DNA of 14,886 nucleotides, from assembly GCA_903921945.1 (NCBI GenBank), contig CAIXSC010000355.1, positions 1-14,886 on the forward strand, in the 5' to 3' direction. Below are positions 7,048 to 14,886 of this stretch, in pieces; position 1 is the stretch's first letter; every line of letters begins with the position of its first letter. Under the pieces are notes generated by a model. That model searched no databases, was not told where the DNA came from, and was given only the letters and a program-made list of their open reading frames with translations. This stretch comes from an uncultured Planctomycetaceae bacterium (GTDB lineage: Bacteria > Planctomycetota > Planctomycetia > Pirellulales > Pirellulaceae). Made by a program: the position numbers and the translations under genes.

Positions 7048-7076
7048 TTGAGTCAAACCTCACCGTCGTGTATTAG
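7048..7076 (+). promoter_or_regulatory. Candidate sigma70-like promoter for the glycosyltransferase gene
   Basis: TTGAGT at 7048-7053 and TATTAG at 7071-7076 are separated by exactly 17 bases, each matching four of six consensus positions. Transcription would begin near 7083 and give a leader of about 70 bases before ATG 7153. The match is moderate, in a region where a promoter is required. Confidence 0.35.
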
Positions 7077-7152
7077 ACCGCCTGCGATGGTTCCCGCCGA
7101 CGGCGGCGGAACTTCACCCTTCGCGGTTCGAACCAGCCCACGCGACAACTCT

Positions 7153-8544
7153 ATGCGGAAAGTAACCCCTGCCGGCGTCAAGCGATCGGACTTGCCGCGA
7201 ACGCGAGTTTTCATCGATTGCACGCCAACGTCGCTTTACGGCGGCCGAACAGGCATTCAGCGTGTGATCCGCAATCTTGTCGCCGTCGCGCACGAGGCGG
7301 GTGAACACGAGCAGGTCGATTGCGTGCCCGTGGTCCATGATGGAAAACGCTTTTATCAGGTCGTCGCGCCGCTACAGCAATTGGCGACGGCGTCGGCGGA
7401 CGCGAAACCCGAGACAAACGCTGTCACATCAGCGATTCAACGGGGCGCGTTGAAGGTGCGCAGTCGACTGCGGAAGCTCTTCGTGCCCAAACGATGGTTT
7501 TTGGCGTGGAAGGCCCGGCAGGAACAACGTTTGCTGTGGAGACAACGGCCGACGGGATCCGCATTGAAGTTCCGCGCGTCCGATGTGCTGCTGATGGCGG
7601 ATGCAGGCTGGGGACTTCCAGCCCCCGAGCCGTTAGCCGCCGTTCGCGAGTCTGGTTGCCGCGTCGGTTTCCTGTCGTACGACATCATTCCCTTGCGTTC
7701 GCAACAGTTCTGCCCGCCGCTCGCGGTCGAGGTTTTCCAGAGGTGGCTGGAAAACCTGCTGCCGCAAGTGGATTTCGCTGTCGCGATCTCCCGCAAGTCC
7801 CAAGCCGACCTGGATGAGTATTTGCGCGACCACGGGACGCGTCTCCACAGTTTGCGTAAGCGGCTCGGAAACTTCCCGCTCGGAATGAAGCTCGACGAAT
7901 GCGACACGTCCGGCCCGATCCGTCCGCATGTGCGGGAGGCCATGGCGGCGAGCGGAGGCGCGAAGCCATTTCTGATTGTCTGCACCGTCGAACCGCGCAA
8001 GAATCACGCGTTGCTTCTGGATGCCTTCGAAACCGTGCGTCAACGGATTCCGCACGCCAAGGTCTGCATCGTGGGACGCTACGGCTGGGCCAGCGAGCAG
8101 ATTGTGGAACGCATGACGAGCCATCCGGAATATGGTCGGGGATTGCACTGGCTTTCAGACTTGGGCGATACCGAGCTTGATTACTGCTACCGGCATGCGG
8201 GGGCTTTCGTGTTTCCTTCGCTGTACGAGGGATTTGGCTTGCCGATCGTCGAATCGCTCTGTCACGGTCTGACGACGCTGGTCAGCGACATTCCCGCCCA
8301 CCACGAAGTGGGTCGCGACTTTTGCCGATATTTTTCGCCGCAATCCGCCGGGGAACTCGCGCAACTTATGCTTGGTTGCCTGGGTGTCGAACCGTTGCCG
8401 CCGGTTCGGCCCATCACCGAGTTCCAGCCGGTCGAATGGCTCGATTCCGCCAAGCATCTCCTCCGTGAATGCCTGCGGCTGGCGGGTGCCGCATCGGCGC
8501 CGGACGCCGATCTTGCCCGGCCCCCCTTCGCGGGAGCCGCCTAA
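7153..8544 (+). CDS. GT4-like family glycosyltransferase (GT-B fold)
   Basis: The 463-residue protein probably transfers a sugar from a nucleotide-sugar donor to a surface or extracellular glycan. The N-terminal half opens with RVFIDCTPTSLYGGRTGIQRVIRNL (18-42), the Gly-rich start common to this group, followed by a Lys/Arg-rich stretch (101-134) that may touch membrane lipid. The donor-binding half begins at about 271 with FLIVCTVEPRKNH (273-285), then VCIVGRYGW (304-312), HWLSDLGDTELDYCYRHAGAFVFPS (332-356) and the EX7E motif E359GFGLPIVE367, followed by VSDIPAHHEV (377-386). ATG 7153 is chosen at the start of conserved sequence; the frame is open to 6970 and no Shine-Dalgarno is seen. It stands alone, divergent from the sulfatase. 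Donor and acceptor cannot be told from sequence. Confidence 0.88.
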   Translation: MRKVTPAGVKRSDLPRTRVFIDCTPTSLYGGRTGIQRVIRNLVAVAHEAGEHEQVDCVPVVHDGKRFYQVVAPLQQLATASADAKPETNAVTSAIQRGALKVRSRLRKLFVPKRWFLAWKARQEQRLLWRQRPTGSALKFRASDVLLMADAGWGLPAPEPLAAVRESGCRVGFLSYDIIPLRSQQFCPPLAVEVFQRWLENLLPQVDFAVAISRKSQADLDEYLRDHGTRLHSLRKRLGNFPLGMKLDECDTSGPIRPHVREAMAASGGAKPFLIVCTVEPRKNHALLLDAFETVRQRIPHAKVCIVGRYGWASEQIVERMTSHPEYGRGLHWLSDLGDTELDYCYRHAGAFVFPSLYEGFGLPIVESLCHGLTTLVSDIPAHHEVGRDFCRYFSPQSAGELAQLMLGCLGVEPLPPVRPITEFQPVEWLDSAKHLLRECLRLAGAASAPDADLARPPFAGAA

Positions 8545-8557
8545 CTCGGCGGCTCCT
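8532..8557. terminator. Hairpin with the glycosyltransferase stop codon in its loop
   Basis: GGAGCCGCC (8533-8541) pairs with GGCGGCTCC (8548-8556), plus a possible outer G-U pair. The loop TAACTC holds the TAA stop. It sits between convergent genes, 66 bases from the DUF1501 stop. There is no T-tract on either side, so a bidirectional terminator or mRNA-end stabiliser is likely but not certain. Confidence 0.45.
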
Positions 8558-8622
8558 GATTGAGGCGGAAGCGCGGCTCGCTTCCAACGATGACAGCGGT
8601 TCGCGATGGACGCGATGGCTCG

Positions 8623-10077
8623 CTAGCTGCCCATGAGTTCAGGGATTGGCGCGCCGTGTTCGACGATTCGCGTCGGGCGTCCATTGAAATCCTTGAGCAT
8701 GCTGTTGGCCCAATCGATGCCCAGGTGGTGGTACAGCGTCGCGAGGAAATCCCCGGGACCGCAGATCCGTTCGACCGAGTCTTCGCCCCGCTTGTCTGTC
8801 GCTCCTACAAACCGGCCTGTCTCGATCCCGCCACCCGCCCAAATGTTGGAGAAGCCGCGTGGCCAGTGATCCCGCCCTGGTTGCTGCGTGCCTGCGGGCG
8901 CGCTCGCGTTGCCCGCCCCGGTGCTTGCCGCGTAGCTGATTTTTGGCGTCCGTCCGAACTCGCCCGTCACGACGACCAACACCCGCTTATCGAGCCCGCG
9001 CTCGTAGATATCCTCGATCAAGGCCGACACCGCTTGATCGTAAGCCGCGGAACGGAATCGCATAGCGTCGAAGACATGATGGTTGACGGCATGGTCGTCC
9101 CAATTGGAGACTCGTCCGCACAACGGGCCGCTCAAGCTGGTCGTCAGCACGTCGACACCAGCCTCGACGAGTCGCCGCGCCAACAGGAGTTGTTGCCCCC
9201 ACGTATTTCGTCCATATCGGTCGCGTGTCCGTGGATCCTCGCGTGCCAGATCAAACGCTTCCTTGGTCTGCGCGCTGGTCAGCAAGGTCATCGCCCGAGT
9301 CTCGAATGTGTCGAGCGCTTCCAGTTCACGTTGCTGATCGAAAGACCGTTCCAGCGTGTCGAGCGTTTGCCGCAGCGAGGCGCGGCGTCCTAGCCGTTGG
9401 ACTTCGCGGGCGTCGGAAAGTCCGATGTTCGGAATGGTGAACTGAGGCGCGTTCGGATCGCCGGACACCACGAAGGGCGAATACGCGTCGCCCACGTAAG
9501 CGGGTCCGTTGTACTCAAGCGGCGGGTTGATGCCGACATACGGCGGGACTGGATTGGTTCGTGGACCAGCCTGGGAGCGGAAATAGTTGGCAACACACAT
9601 CCAGTCTGGATATCGCGGCTTGGGCTTGTCGCGCGTATCGGGATCCCCCGAGAGCAACTGCATTGAGCCGGCCGGATGGCCCCCCGCCGACTGCCGCATC
9701 GAACGCAGCACCACCATTTTGTCGGCGATCGCCGCCTGCCGCGGCAACAGTTCGGTGAATCTCAGACCCGGAACTTTGGTATCGATCGATTCAAACGGGC
9801 CGCGATACTCGCTGCCGGAGAGCGGTTTGGGGTCGTAGGAATCGAGATGCGACAGGCCGCCCGGTTGCCAGACCATGATGACCGCGTTGTTCGCCTTGCG
9901 CGGCGCGATCGACGCGGCATGCGCTGTCTGGCTTTCCCGCAAACGAAGAATGCCGGGCAAGCTTAAAGTGGCAAAACCGGCCAACCCTGTTTGCAAGAAC
10001 GCCCGTCGCCCGCCGGCGCCGAAGGGAACCGGGCCGGGACAGCGGTGAATCGAACGCTGATGCGGGGCGCGGCTCAT
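8623..10077 (-). CDS. DUF1501 family protein with Tat-type signal
   Basis: The 484-residue protein belongs to DUF1501, a family very abundant in planctomycetes and related to the alkaline-phosphatase/sulfatase fold; its substrate is unknown. Residues 21-42 hold GRRAFLQTG followed by a mild hydrophobic stretch, a good twin-arginine signal, so it is probably exported folded. Family landmarks are WQPGGLSHLDSYDPKP (70-85), SAGGHPAG (130-137), SNWDDH (324-329), VVVTGEFGRTPK (368-379) and GRDHWP (401-406). The Asp and His residues here are likely metal ligands. ATG 10077 has AGGAG at 10085-10089 with 7-base spacing and overlaps the upstream stop as ATGA, indicating translational coupling. It is the last gene of a three-gene unit ending at the hairpin at 8532-8557. 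Confidence 0.93.
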   Translation of the reverse strand: MSRAPHQRSIHRCPGPVPFGAGGRRAFLQTGLAGFATLSLPGILRLRESQTAHAASIAPRKANNAVIMVWQPGGLSHLDSYDPKPLSGSEYRGPFESIDTKVPGLRFTELLPRQAAIADKMVVLRSMRQSAGGHPAGSMQLLSGDPDTRDKPKPRYPDWMCVANYFRSQAGPRTNPVPPYVGINPPLEYNGPAYVGDAYSPFVVSGDPNAPQFTIPNIGLSDAREVQRLGRRASLRQTLDTLERSFDQQRELEALDTFETRAMTLLTSAQTKEAFDLAREDPRTRDRYGRNTWGQQLLLARRLVEAGVDVLTTSLSGPLCGRVSNWDDHAVNHHVFDAMRFRSAAYDQAVSALIEDIYERGLDKRVLVVVTGEFGRTPKISYAASTGAGNASAPAGTQQPGRDHWPRGFSNIWAGGGIETGRFVGATDKRGEDSVERICGPGDFLATLYHHLGIDWANSMLKDFNGRPTRIVEHGAPIPELMGS

Positions 10078-12254
10078 GGTGTCGCTCCTGTCGTGACGCG
10101 AAGGTGGATCGGTTCCGTGACTACGATATCGACAATGTCGGTCGGCGGGGCGGCTGTGGAGTCCTTTTTCGGCTCGCGATACTTCGCGACCGCACCACCG
10201 TAAAAAGCCAGCCAGTGGTCGCCGGGCGGGAGTTTCAAAGCCGCCAGGTCGAGCTGCGCCTCGCTCTTGTCCTCGGTGAGCGTGACGTTGAAGGACGGCA
10301 CGCGGTCAAAACCGCAGCCCATCGGCCGCAGTTGCATCGTCGAACCAGAGAACTCGCTGCGCCGGATCAACTTCAAAGGAATGGTCAACTTCCCTGTCCC
10401 ATTCGCCTCGATCGGACCGGCGTTGAGCGGCGCGATCGTTAGCGGCGCCTGTTCCGCGCCGCTCGCCGAAACGGCCACATCGAACAGCAAACGCGGACGA
10501 GGGATCTCTCCCCAGGCATCCGGAATCGGCCAAGCCATCGATGCCACACGGCATGGACGAACGGCTTCCTGGCCAGCCACCATCGCCCGCCCAACGAATT
10601 GCGCGTTGGCGAACGATCGCGGCGCGTCGGCGTCGGCCGTCAACAGCAGCACGCCGCGCGATTGACCGGCCGCCATCTTGAGGCCCCGAGCCGACATGCC
10701 CTTGGGAAGCTGATCCATCTCGAGTGAAATCTCGCCGTCGAACCCGTCCCGCCGCAGCGCGATCACTTCGAGCGCCATGGTCGCACCGCCGCGGAGCGAC
10801 AGCGGCTTGGACAAGGCGTTGCGGTCGCCGTTGCGAAGTTCCATGTGCAGCGCCCAAGCGACCAACGCGAAATCGGGCGCCGCCGGCCGGATCACCAACC
10901 GGTAAGTGTTCGCGGGATCGCTCCGAGTGCCGCCAAACAAATCGGTCAAGCGCAGCCGGTAACGGCCATCTTCCGGGACAACCAGCCGGCCAAGAAAATC
11001 AGACGAACCGGCGTTGTACGGCGGACCGTCATACGCATAGCCGTTGCTCGACACCCGCACCGGACTGGGGATATCCGTCAACTCAAGCACATCGATCCGT
11101 TGCTCGCCTTGTGGACCGTCGACGACCCGTTGCACCAGCGCCGCCGGATCGGTCGGACGTCCGAGCCGCTCCGAGCCGATTTCAATCCACCAAGTGTCCC
11201 CTTTTTTCGCCTCGAACTCGAACACGTCCACGTCCGCGGCGGGGAAGAAGGAACCGGTCAAATCGCATGGCAGCGTGATGCGTTGCACACGCGCGGGGGC
11301 GCCATCCACAACGTTCCCGTCGTTCGGCTCAGCTTCGGCCGCGCCGGCGGTCGTTGCCAACCCGACGGGCGGCCACGAGAAGGCGTTGACCGCTTGCGTG
11401 GCTGCTTGGCGTACGACCGGCGCGCCTGGGGCGAGTTCCCACAATCCCAGGCGGTAGTAATAGGCTGGACCGCCTTTGTAGGTCAGCTCATGAACCTTGA
11501 TCACGTAATCGCCGTCCCGCGGGACCGTGAAATCCAACGCGCCGCCCCGCCGCTCGACCAGCAAATCGCGGCCGGCTTCGTCCGCGATCACCACCGTGGC
11601 ATCGAGTTTGGAATCGATGCCGCGAGTCGCACAATCGACAATCACTCGCTGGCCTTGCTTCCCCGCAAAGCGATAGTAGTCCATCGCCCGGGCGGAACAG
11701 ACCGCGTTGCACACCGAGTTCACCTCGATCGGAAACGCGGTCGCCAACGTTGTGTTGCTGGACGTTCGCGTTGTCTCCGTCAACGTGCCGACAGCGAAGG
11801 CTCGCGGCGAGGAAATGCCGAGCCGCGTCATAACCCGCGCCTCATACAGCCCCAGCGGACAATCGGCGCTGATCGCCACCACAAACTTATTGGCCACCGG
11901 CTTGTTGTCCGCGCCCAGTTTGGGACTCGCCGACAGCCGCCGATCGGAAAACAGCAGTGACTCCGCCTCCGCCAAATGCTCGCCCGTGATCTCGACTTCG
12001 AACTGCGTCCCGGCCCGCCCGCCCATCGGCATGGTCGTCAGCAGTCGCGGCGCGGGAAGACAAACGGACTGCGCGGTCGCCGGCCGCGGCGTGGCCACGC
12101 TCAGCAGGGCAATCGCGATGCTCGCATGGATGGCATTCGCCAACCACGTCAATCCGCTCGCGAGTCCGCGGCCTGATGGGGGAAGCACAGAATCTTGATC
12201 CCGGTCGTGCAACCGGACTGACGGCAAACGCCGCGAAGCGTTCAGCAGTTCCAT
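10074..12254 (-). CDS. Exported multi-domain beta-sandwich protein (Ig/IPT-like plus PPC-like domains)
   Basis: The 726-residue protein has no recognisable catalytic motif. A basic leader (1-30) precedes a hydrophobic segment, LASGLTWLANAIHASIAIALLSVA (31-54), ending near ATAQS, so export is likely. Residues 66-157 resemble an Ig/IPT-like domain (GGRAGTQFEVEITGEHL). About 163-270 and 315-455 resemble bacterial pre-peptidase C-terminal (PPC) domains, with the typical YYRFAGKQGQRVIVD and VDVFEFEAKKGDTWWIEI strands. The remainder is beta-rich. Such proteins are recurrent partners of DUF1549 and DUF1501 genes in planctomycetes. ATG 12254 is chosen because AGGA (12263-12266) lies 8 bases ahead, overlapping the upstream stop; longer starts would run inside the previous gene. 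Four-base overlap with DUF1501. Role probably adhesive or scaffold; inferred. Confidence 0.88.
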   Translation of the reverse strand: MELLNASRRLPSVRLHDRDQDSVLPPSGRGLASGLTWLANAIHASIAIALLSVATPRPATAQSVCLPAPRLLTTMPMGGRAGTQFEVEITGEHLAEAESLLFSDRRLSASPKLGADNKPVANKFVVAISADCPLGLYEARVMTRLGISSPRAFAVGTLTETTRTSSNTTLATAFPIEVNSVCNAVCSARAMDYYRFAGKQGQRVIVDCATRGIDSKLDATVVIADEAGRDLLVERRGGALDFTVPRDGDYVIKVHELTYKGGPAYYYRLGLWELAPGAPVVRQAATQAVNAFSWPPVGLATTAGAAEAEPNDGNVVDGAPARVQRITLPCDLTGSFFPAADVDVFEFEAKKGDTWWIEIGSERLGRPTDPAALVQRVVDGPQGEQRIDVLELTDIPSPVRVSSNGYAYDGPPYNAGSSDFLGRLVVPEDGRYRLRLTDLFGGTRSDPANTYRLVIRPAAPDFALVAWALHMELRNGDRNALSKPLSLRGGATMALEVIALRRDGFDGEISLEMDQLPKGMSARGLKMAAGQSRGVLLLTADADAPRSFANAQFVGRAMVAGQEAVRPCRVASMAWPIPDAWGEIPRPRLLFDVAVSASGAEQAPLTIAPLNAGPIEANGTGKLTIPLKLIRRSEFSGSTMQLRPMGCGFDRVPSFNVTLTEDKSEAQLDLAALKLPPGDHWLAFYGGAVAKYREPKKDSTAAPPTDIVDIVVTEPIHLRVTTGATP

Positions 12255-12262
12255 GATGGCCG

Positions 12263-12266
12263 TCCT
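12263..12266 (-). promoter_or_regulatory. Shine-Dalgarno for the PPC-like protein, overlapping the upstream stop
   Basis: AGGA on the minus strand ends 8 bases before ATG 12254 and shares bases with the DUF1553 gene's stop at 12265-12267. Ribosomes ending the first gene would sit on it, which suggests coupling and fixes the start. Confidence 0.55.
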
Positions 12267-14619
12267 AATGGTTGAAGAGGAATTCTTTGGTGTTGATGAG
12301 CGCCCAAACGAGGTCTTGCAGGTTTTCACGTTCGGTCTGCGACGGAGCAAGCGGTTTGCCATCGGCGCCGGTTCGCGATTCCCGCAGATAGGCGATCGCC
12401 GCGAGTCGTTCTTCCGATCGCGGTTCCCGCGCGAACGCCACGAGATACAGTTCGCGAACCTTATCCTCGACCGGCTTTTGACCGTCCATCGCCAATCGCT
12501 CAACGCGACCGGTCGCACTCGATAGCTTCGCCTTGATGTCGGGCGCATTCAGCAGATGGAGACTCTGCGCGAGGCTTGAAGACTGAACGCGTTCGCATTC
12601 GCACACGCTTTCCGCCTCAGGCCGACCGAACACCCGCAAAAACGCCGACGAGCGGTTGTAGCTGTTGTCGGGCAAGGCAATCGCGCGGGTGCCGGCGGGC
12701 AGGTTCGCGAAATCGGTTTGCGTTCCCGCAACACTGTCGATCGCGTCCAGTAGCACTTCCGCCTGCAATCGGCGCGGGTAATACCGCGAATAGTTTTGGC
12801 GATCGTCGCGGTTGTGCTCGTTAGGTGTTGCGCTCAACTGGTAAGCGCTCGACGTGGTAATGGCCCGGACGAGCGCTTTGAGATCGTATCGACTCTCCAA
12901 AAAACGCTGTTCCAATGCGGTCAACAGTTCCGGATTGGTCGGCGGATTCGAGTCGCGGAGATCGTCCTCGGGCTCGATCAGTCCGCGCTGGAAAAAGTGT
13001 TTCCAGTATCGATTCACCAGCGTCTTCGCGAAAAACGGGTTGGAGGGGCTGGCCATCCAATCGGCCAGGGCGAGTCGTGGATCGGCGTCGGGCGGAATGG
13101 CTGGAATCTTATCGCCCAGCGCCGCGGGCGCCAGCGCGACGCCCGACTTGATGTTCGTCGCCGTCGCGATGCCGCGTTTGTGGAAAATCATGTCTTCGCC
13201 GCGCGTCGCGGACGGCTTGCGGCCCACCTGTGAGAAAAACGCGGCGAGCGAATAATAGTCGTCCTGGCTCCAACGCTCGAACGGATGATGATGGCACTGG
13301 GCGCATTGCATCCGCACGCCAAGGAACAACTGCGCGACATCCTCGATTTGCTGTTTCGATTCCTTCACTCGTTTGTACCACGCCACGGGCGGATTGCCGA
13401 GCACTTCGCCGGTCGCGGCTAACAGTTCGCGGACGAACTGGTCATACGGCTTGTTGGCCAGCAAGCTGTCGCGAACCCAGGCATGGAACGCGAAGTTCGA
13501 CACGATGTCGCTGGCATCGTCGCGGCGGTTTTTCAGCAGCGCCGTCCATTTGTTGGCGAAGAAGTCGGCGTACTCGGGAGTGCGTAGCAGTTCGTCGACC
13601 AAGGCGTCGCGTTTATCCGGCGCGGAGCTGGCCAGGAACTTCGTCGCCTCCTGCTCGCTTGGGAGCCGTCCACAGATGTCAAGCGTCACGCGACGGAGAA
13701 AGGTAGCGTCATCGCACACGGGAGAGGGCGGAATGCCGAGTTCACGAAGATTGGCGAACACCAGCTCGTCGATGAAATTCCGCGAAGGTGGAAGGCTGTC
13801 GACTGGCGCGCCGAGCGGCACCGAGGCGTTAAAGACGGCGACGCGATCTTGGTAACGCACCATGATCGAAAACTTGCCGGCGCGGTCGAGGACTTGGACT
13901 CGACCCTGGCCGTCGACTTCCGCCAGCGCGGTATCGTTCGATTCAAACAGCGCATCGCCCGTCACATCGCGTTGGCTGCCATCGGAATAGCGGGCGATGG
14001 CCCGAAGCGGTTGGGTCGACCGCGGTTTCACGAACCCGCGTGCCGGTTCGACGGCGAACGCTTCCAGGCTCGGTTCGCCCGGCACGGCAAAAGCGGCTCC
14101 TTGGCGTAGCCATTCAACCAGCGTCGCATGGCCAGCACTGTCGGGCGCGATCCTGACACCGCCCCCATGGGGAACTTGCCCCGTGGCCTTCAACACCAGC
14201 AGGCTGCGGTCGGGGGCCGCCAACGCGACGCGGCGGCCCCGGCCCTGCTTCACCAGGCTTTCGTAGTCGTCACGCGGCTCGAAGCCGAGCACCGATAGTT
14301 GAAAACCGCGTTGGCCTCCCCCCGCCTTCGCGTGGCACACACCGACGTTGCAACCGGCCTTAGTGAGTACGGGCATCACGTCGTTCGTGAAGCTCAGCGG
14401 CCGCTTCGCCACTGGCTCGGCGAGCGGCTCGGCCGCTGCCGCCAACGACCCGCGCTGCGTGGTGGCATCCATGGCGATCATCAGCGTCAGCCCGGCCAAC
14501 GCACATAGCAACCGGCGCCACGCGACACCCCGCGCGGGGCTTTCGCCTGGAACGGCGACCGATGGGAACCACTGCGCCACGGAATAACGCGAAGCGACGT
14601 GCGGACCAGGAGCGGTCAT
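12265..14619 (-). CDS. DUF1549/DUF1553 planctomycete protein with cytochrome-like CX4CH and CXXCH motifs and Ig-like domain
   Basis: The 784-residue protein is the first gene of the operon. A signal or anchor segment lies at 36-62. Residues 75-180 form a cytochrome-like domain, FTNDVMPVLTKAGCNVGVCH, with Cys90, Cys95 and His96 in a CX4CH spacing, then GGGQRGFQLSVLGFEP. An Ig-like (BIG2-type) domain covers about 182-268 (ARYSDGSQRDVT, VRYQDRVAVF). DUF1549 spans about 280-465 with FIDELVFANL, RRVTLDICGRLP and a second heme-like motif MQCAQCHHHPFERW (437-450). DUF1553 spans about 515-780 with LADWMASPSNPFFAKTLVNRYW and the C-terminal TKEFLFNH. ATG 14619 is supported by AAGGA at 14627-14631 with 7-base spacing. 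Probably an extracytoplasmic redox or glycan-processing protein; the activity has not been established from sequence. Confidence 0.94.
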   Translation of the reverse strand: MTAPGPHVASRYSVAQWFPSVAVPGESPARGVAWRRLLCALAGLTLMIAMDATTQRGSLAAAAEPLAEPVAKRPLSFTNDVMPVLTKAGCNVGVCHAKAGGGQRGFQLSVLGFEPRDDYESLVKQGRGRRVALAAPDRSLLVLKATGQVPHGGGVRIAPDSAGHATLVEWLRQGAAFAVPGEPSLEAFAVEPARGFVKPRSTQPLRAIARYSDGSQRDVTGDALFESNDTALAEVDGQGRVQVLDRAGKFSIMVRYQDRVAVFNASVPLGAPVDSLPPSRNFIDELVFANLRELGIPPSPVCDDATFLRRVTLDICGRLPSEQEATKFLASSAPDKRDALVDELLRTPEYADFFANKWTALLKNRRDDASDIVSNFAFHAWVRDSLLANKPYDQFVRELLAATGEVLGNPPVAWYKRVKESKQQIEDVAQLFLGVRMQCAQCHHHPFERWSQDDYYSLAAFFSQVGRKPSATRGEDMIFHKRGIATATNIKSGVALAPAALGDKIPAIPPDADPRLALADWMASPSNPFFAKTLVNRYWKHFFQRGLIEPEDDLRDSNPPTNPELLTALEQRFLESRYDLKALVRAITTSSAYQLSATPNEHNRDDRQNYSRYYPRRLQAEVLLDAIDSVAGTQTDFANLPAGTRAIALPDNSYNRSSAFLRVFGRPEAESVCECERVQSSSLAQSLHLLNAPDIKAKLSSATGRVERLAMDGQKPVEDKVRELYLVAFAREPRSEERLAAIAYLRESRTGADGKPLAPSQTERENLQDLVWALINTKEFLFNH

Positions 14620-14626
14620 GGAAGTT

Positions 14627-14631
14627 TCCTT
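14627..14631 (-). promoter_or_regulatory. Shine-Dalgarno of the operon's first gene
   Basis: AAGGA on the minus strand, 7 bases before ATG 14619, is the best ribosome site in the window along with the AGGAG before the DUF1501 gene. Confidence 0.6.
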
Positions 14632-14852
14632 ATCCGAGTTCGCAGTAGGTGGGGAGAACGTGGCGGGAATAGAATCATCGCTGCCCTACCCTGGGCCGTC
14701 AACCGATCGGCGCCCAAGCGATCCTTCCGGCAGTACCTGCGGTCGTGTCGCCGAACTACGATAGGCGGCTGGAATTCACGTTGATGCACGGTTTCGACGT
14801 GGGGCGGCCAACCGAACCCCGGGTCGCGAGGTCGAGCAGTCGGCGTAACGTA

Positions 14853-14883
14853 AGTGAGTCACAGCAAGTCGCAGTGAGTCACA
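14853..14883. repeat. Tandem copies of AGTGAGTCACA, 20 bp apart, at the window's right edge
   Basis: AGTGAGTCACA occurs at 14853-14863 and again at 14873-14883; extended to 14 bases the two copies differ at one position. Each contains GTGAGTCAC, an odd-centred palindrome. The 20-bp period is close to two helical turns. The pair lies 234 bases upstream of the minus-strand operon and may continue past the window end, so it could be paired operators or the edge of a tandem repeat. The rest of 14620-14852 holds the operon's upstream region, and I see no gene there. Confidence 0.55.
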
Positions 14884-14886
14884 ACA

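Noticed and set aside
10845..11960. 371-codon plus-strand frame
   Set aside because: It is antisense to the PPC-like protein gene and has a composition typical of a shadow frame.
12255..12548. N-terminal extension of the PPC-like protein to ATG 12548
   Set aside because: It would overlap the DUF1553 C-terminus by nearly 300 bases, and the extra residues are Arg/Ser-rich. ATG 12254 with AGGA 8 bases ahead is far better.
1..14886. CRISPR arrays, tRNA or rRNA genes, transposases, phage genes
   Set aside because: I saw no regularly spaced repeats of CRISPR length, no tRNA-like cloverleaf, no rRNA signature and no integrase or transposase motifs on either strand.

Overview
The window looks like chromosomal DNA of a planctomycete, probably Pirellulales-like. 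It is GC-rich and carries three hallmarks almost confined to that phylum: a PSCyt1-type cytochrome, a DUF1549/DUF1553 protein followed by a DUF1501 protein, and a secreted S1 sulfatase. A protein of the formaldehyde-activating-enzyme (Fae) family also fits, since planctomycetes are known to carry tetrahydromethanopterin-linked C1 genes. No tRNA, rRNA, CRISPR array, IS element or phage gene was found.

Layout. At 1-351 (-) is the N-terminus of a cytochrome-like exported protein, cut by the window edge. At 739-1374 (+) is a divergent Fae-like protein. TsaE (1630-2154) and ThiL (2205-about 3308) follow on the minus strand, likely a small housekeeping transcription unit. An HtrA/DegP-type serine protease (about 3449-4909, +) converges with a formylglycine-type sulfatase (4926-6926, -), with only 16 bases between their stops. 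A GT4-like glycosyltransferase (7153-8544, +) is divergent from the sulfatase. The right half is one tight minus-strand operon read from 14619 to 8623: a DUF1549/DUF1553 protein with two CxnCH motifs and an Ig-like domain, then an exported beta-sandwich/PPC-like protein 10 bases later, then a Tat-type DUF1501 protein overlapping its neighbour by 4 bases.

How the genes fit together. The operon encodes three exported proteins, each behind a recognisable Shine-Dalgarno sequence and closely coupled. It is best read as one extracytoplasmic system of unknown substrate. The truncated gene at the left edge and the sulfatase belong to the same general class of planctomycete secreted catabolic proteins, but linking them to the operon is inference. 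TsaE (tRNA t6A) and ThiL (thiamine diphosphate) are cytoplasmic housekeeping enzymes.

Main points for a second look: the Fae-like protein appears to lack the family's active-site histidine (Glu54 instead) and has a Lys/Ala-rich N-terminal extension; the three-gene operon, including an unusual CX4CH motif; a perfect 22-bp palindrome and a hairpin containing a stop codon between convergent genes; a tandem GTGAGTCAC motif 20 bp apart at the right edge; and a codon-level GCG/ACT repeat encoding a linker in the sulfatase.
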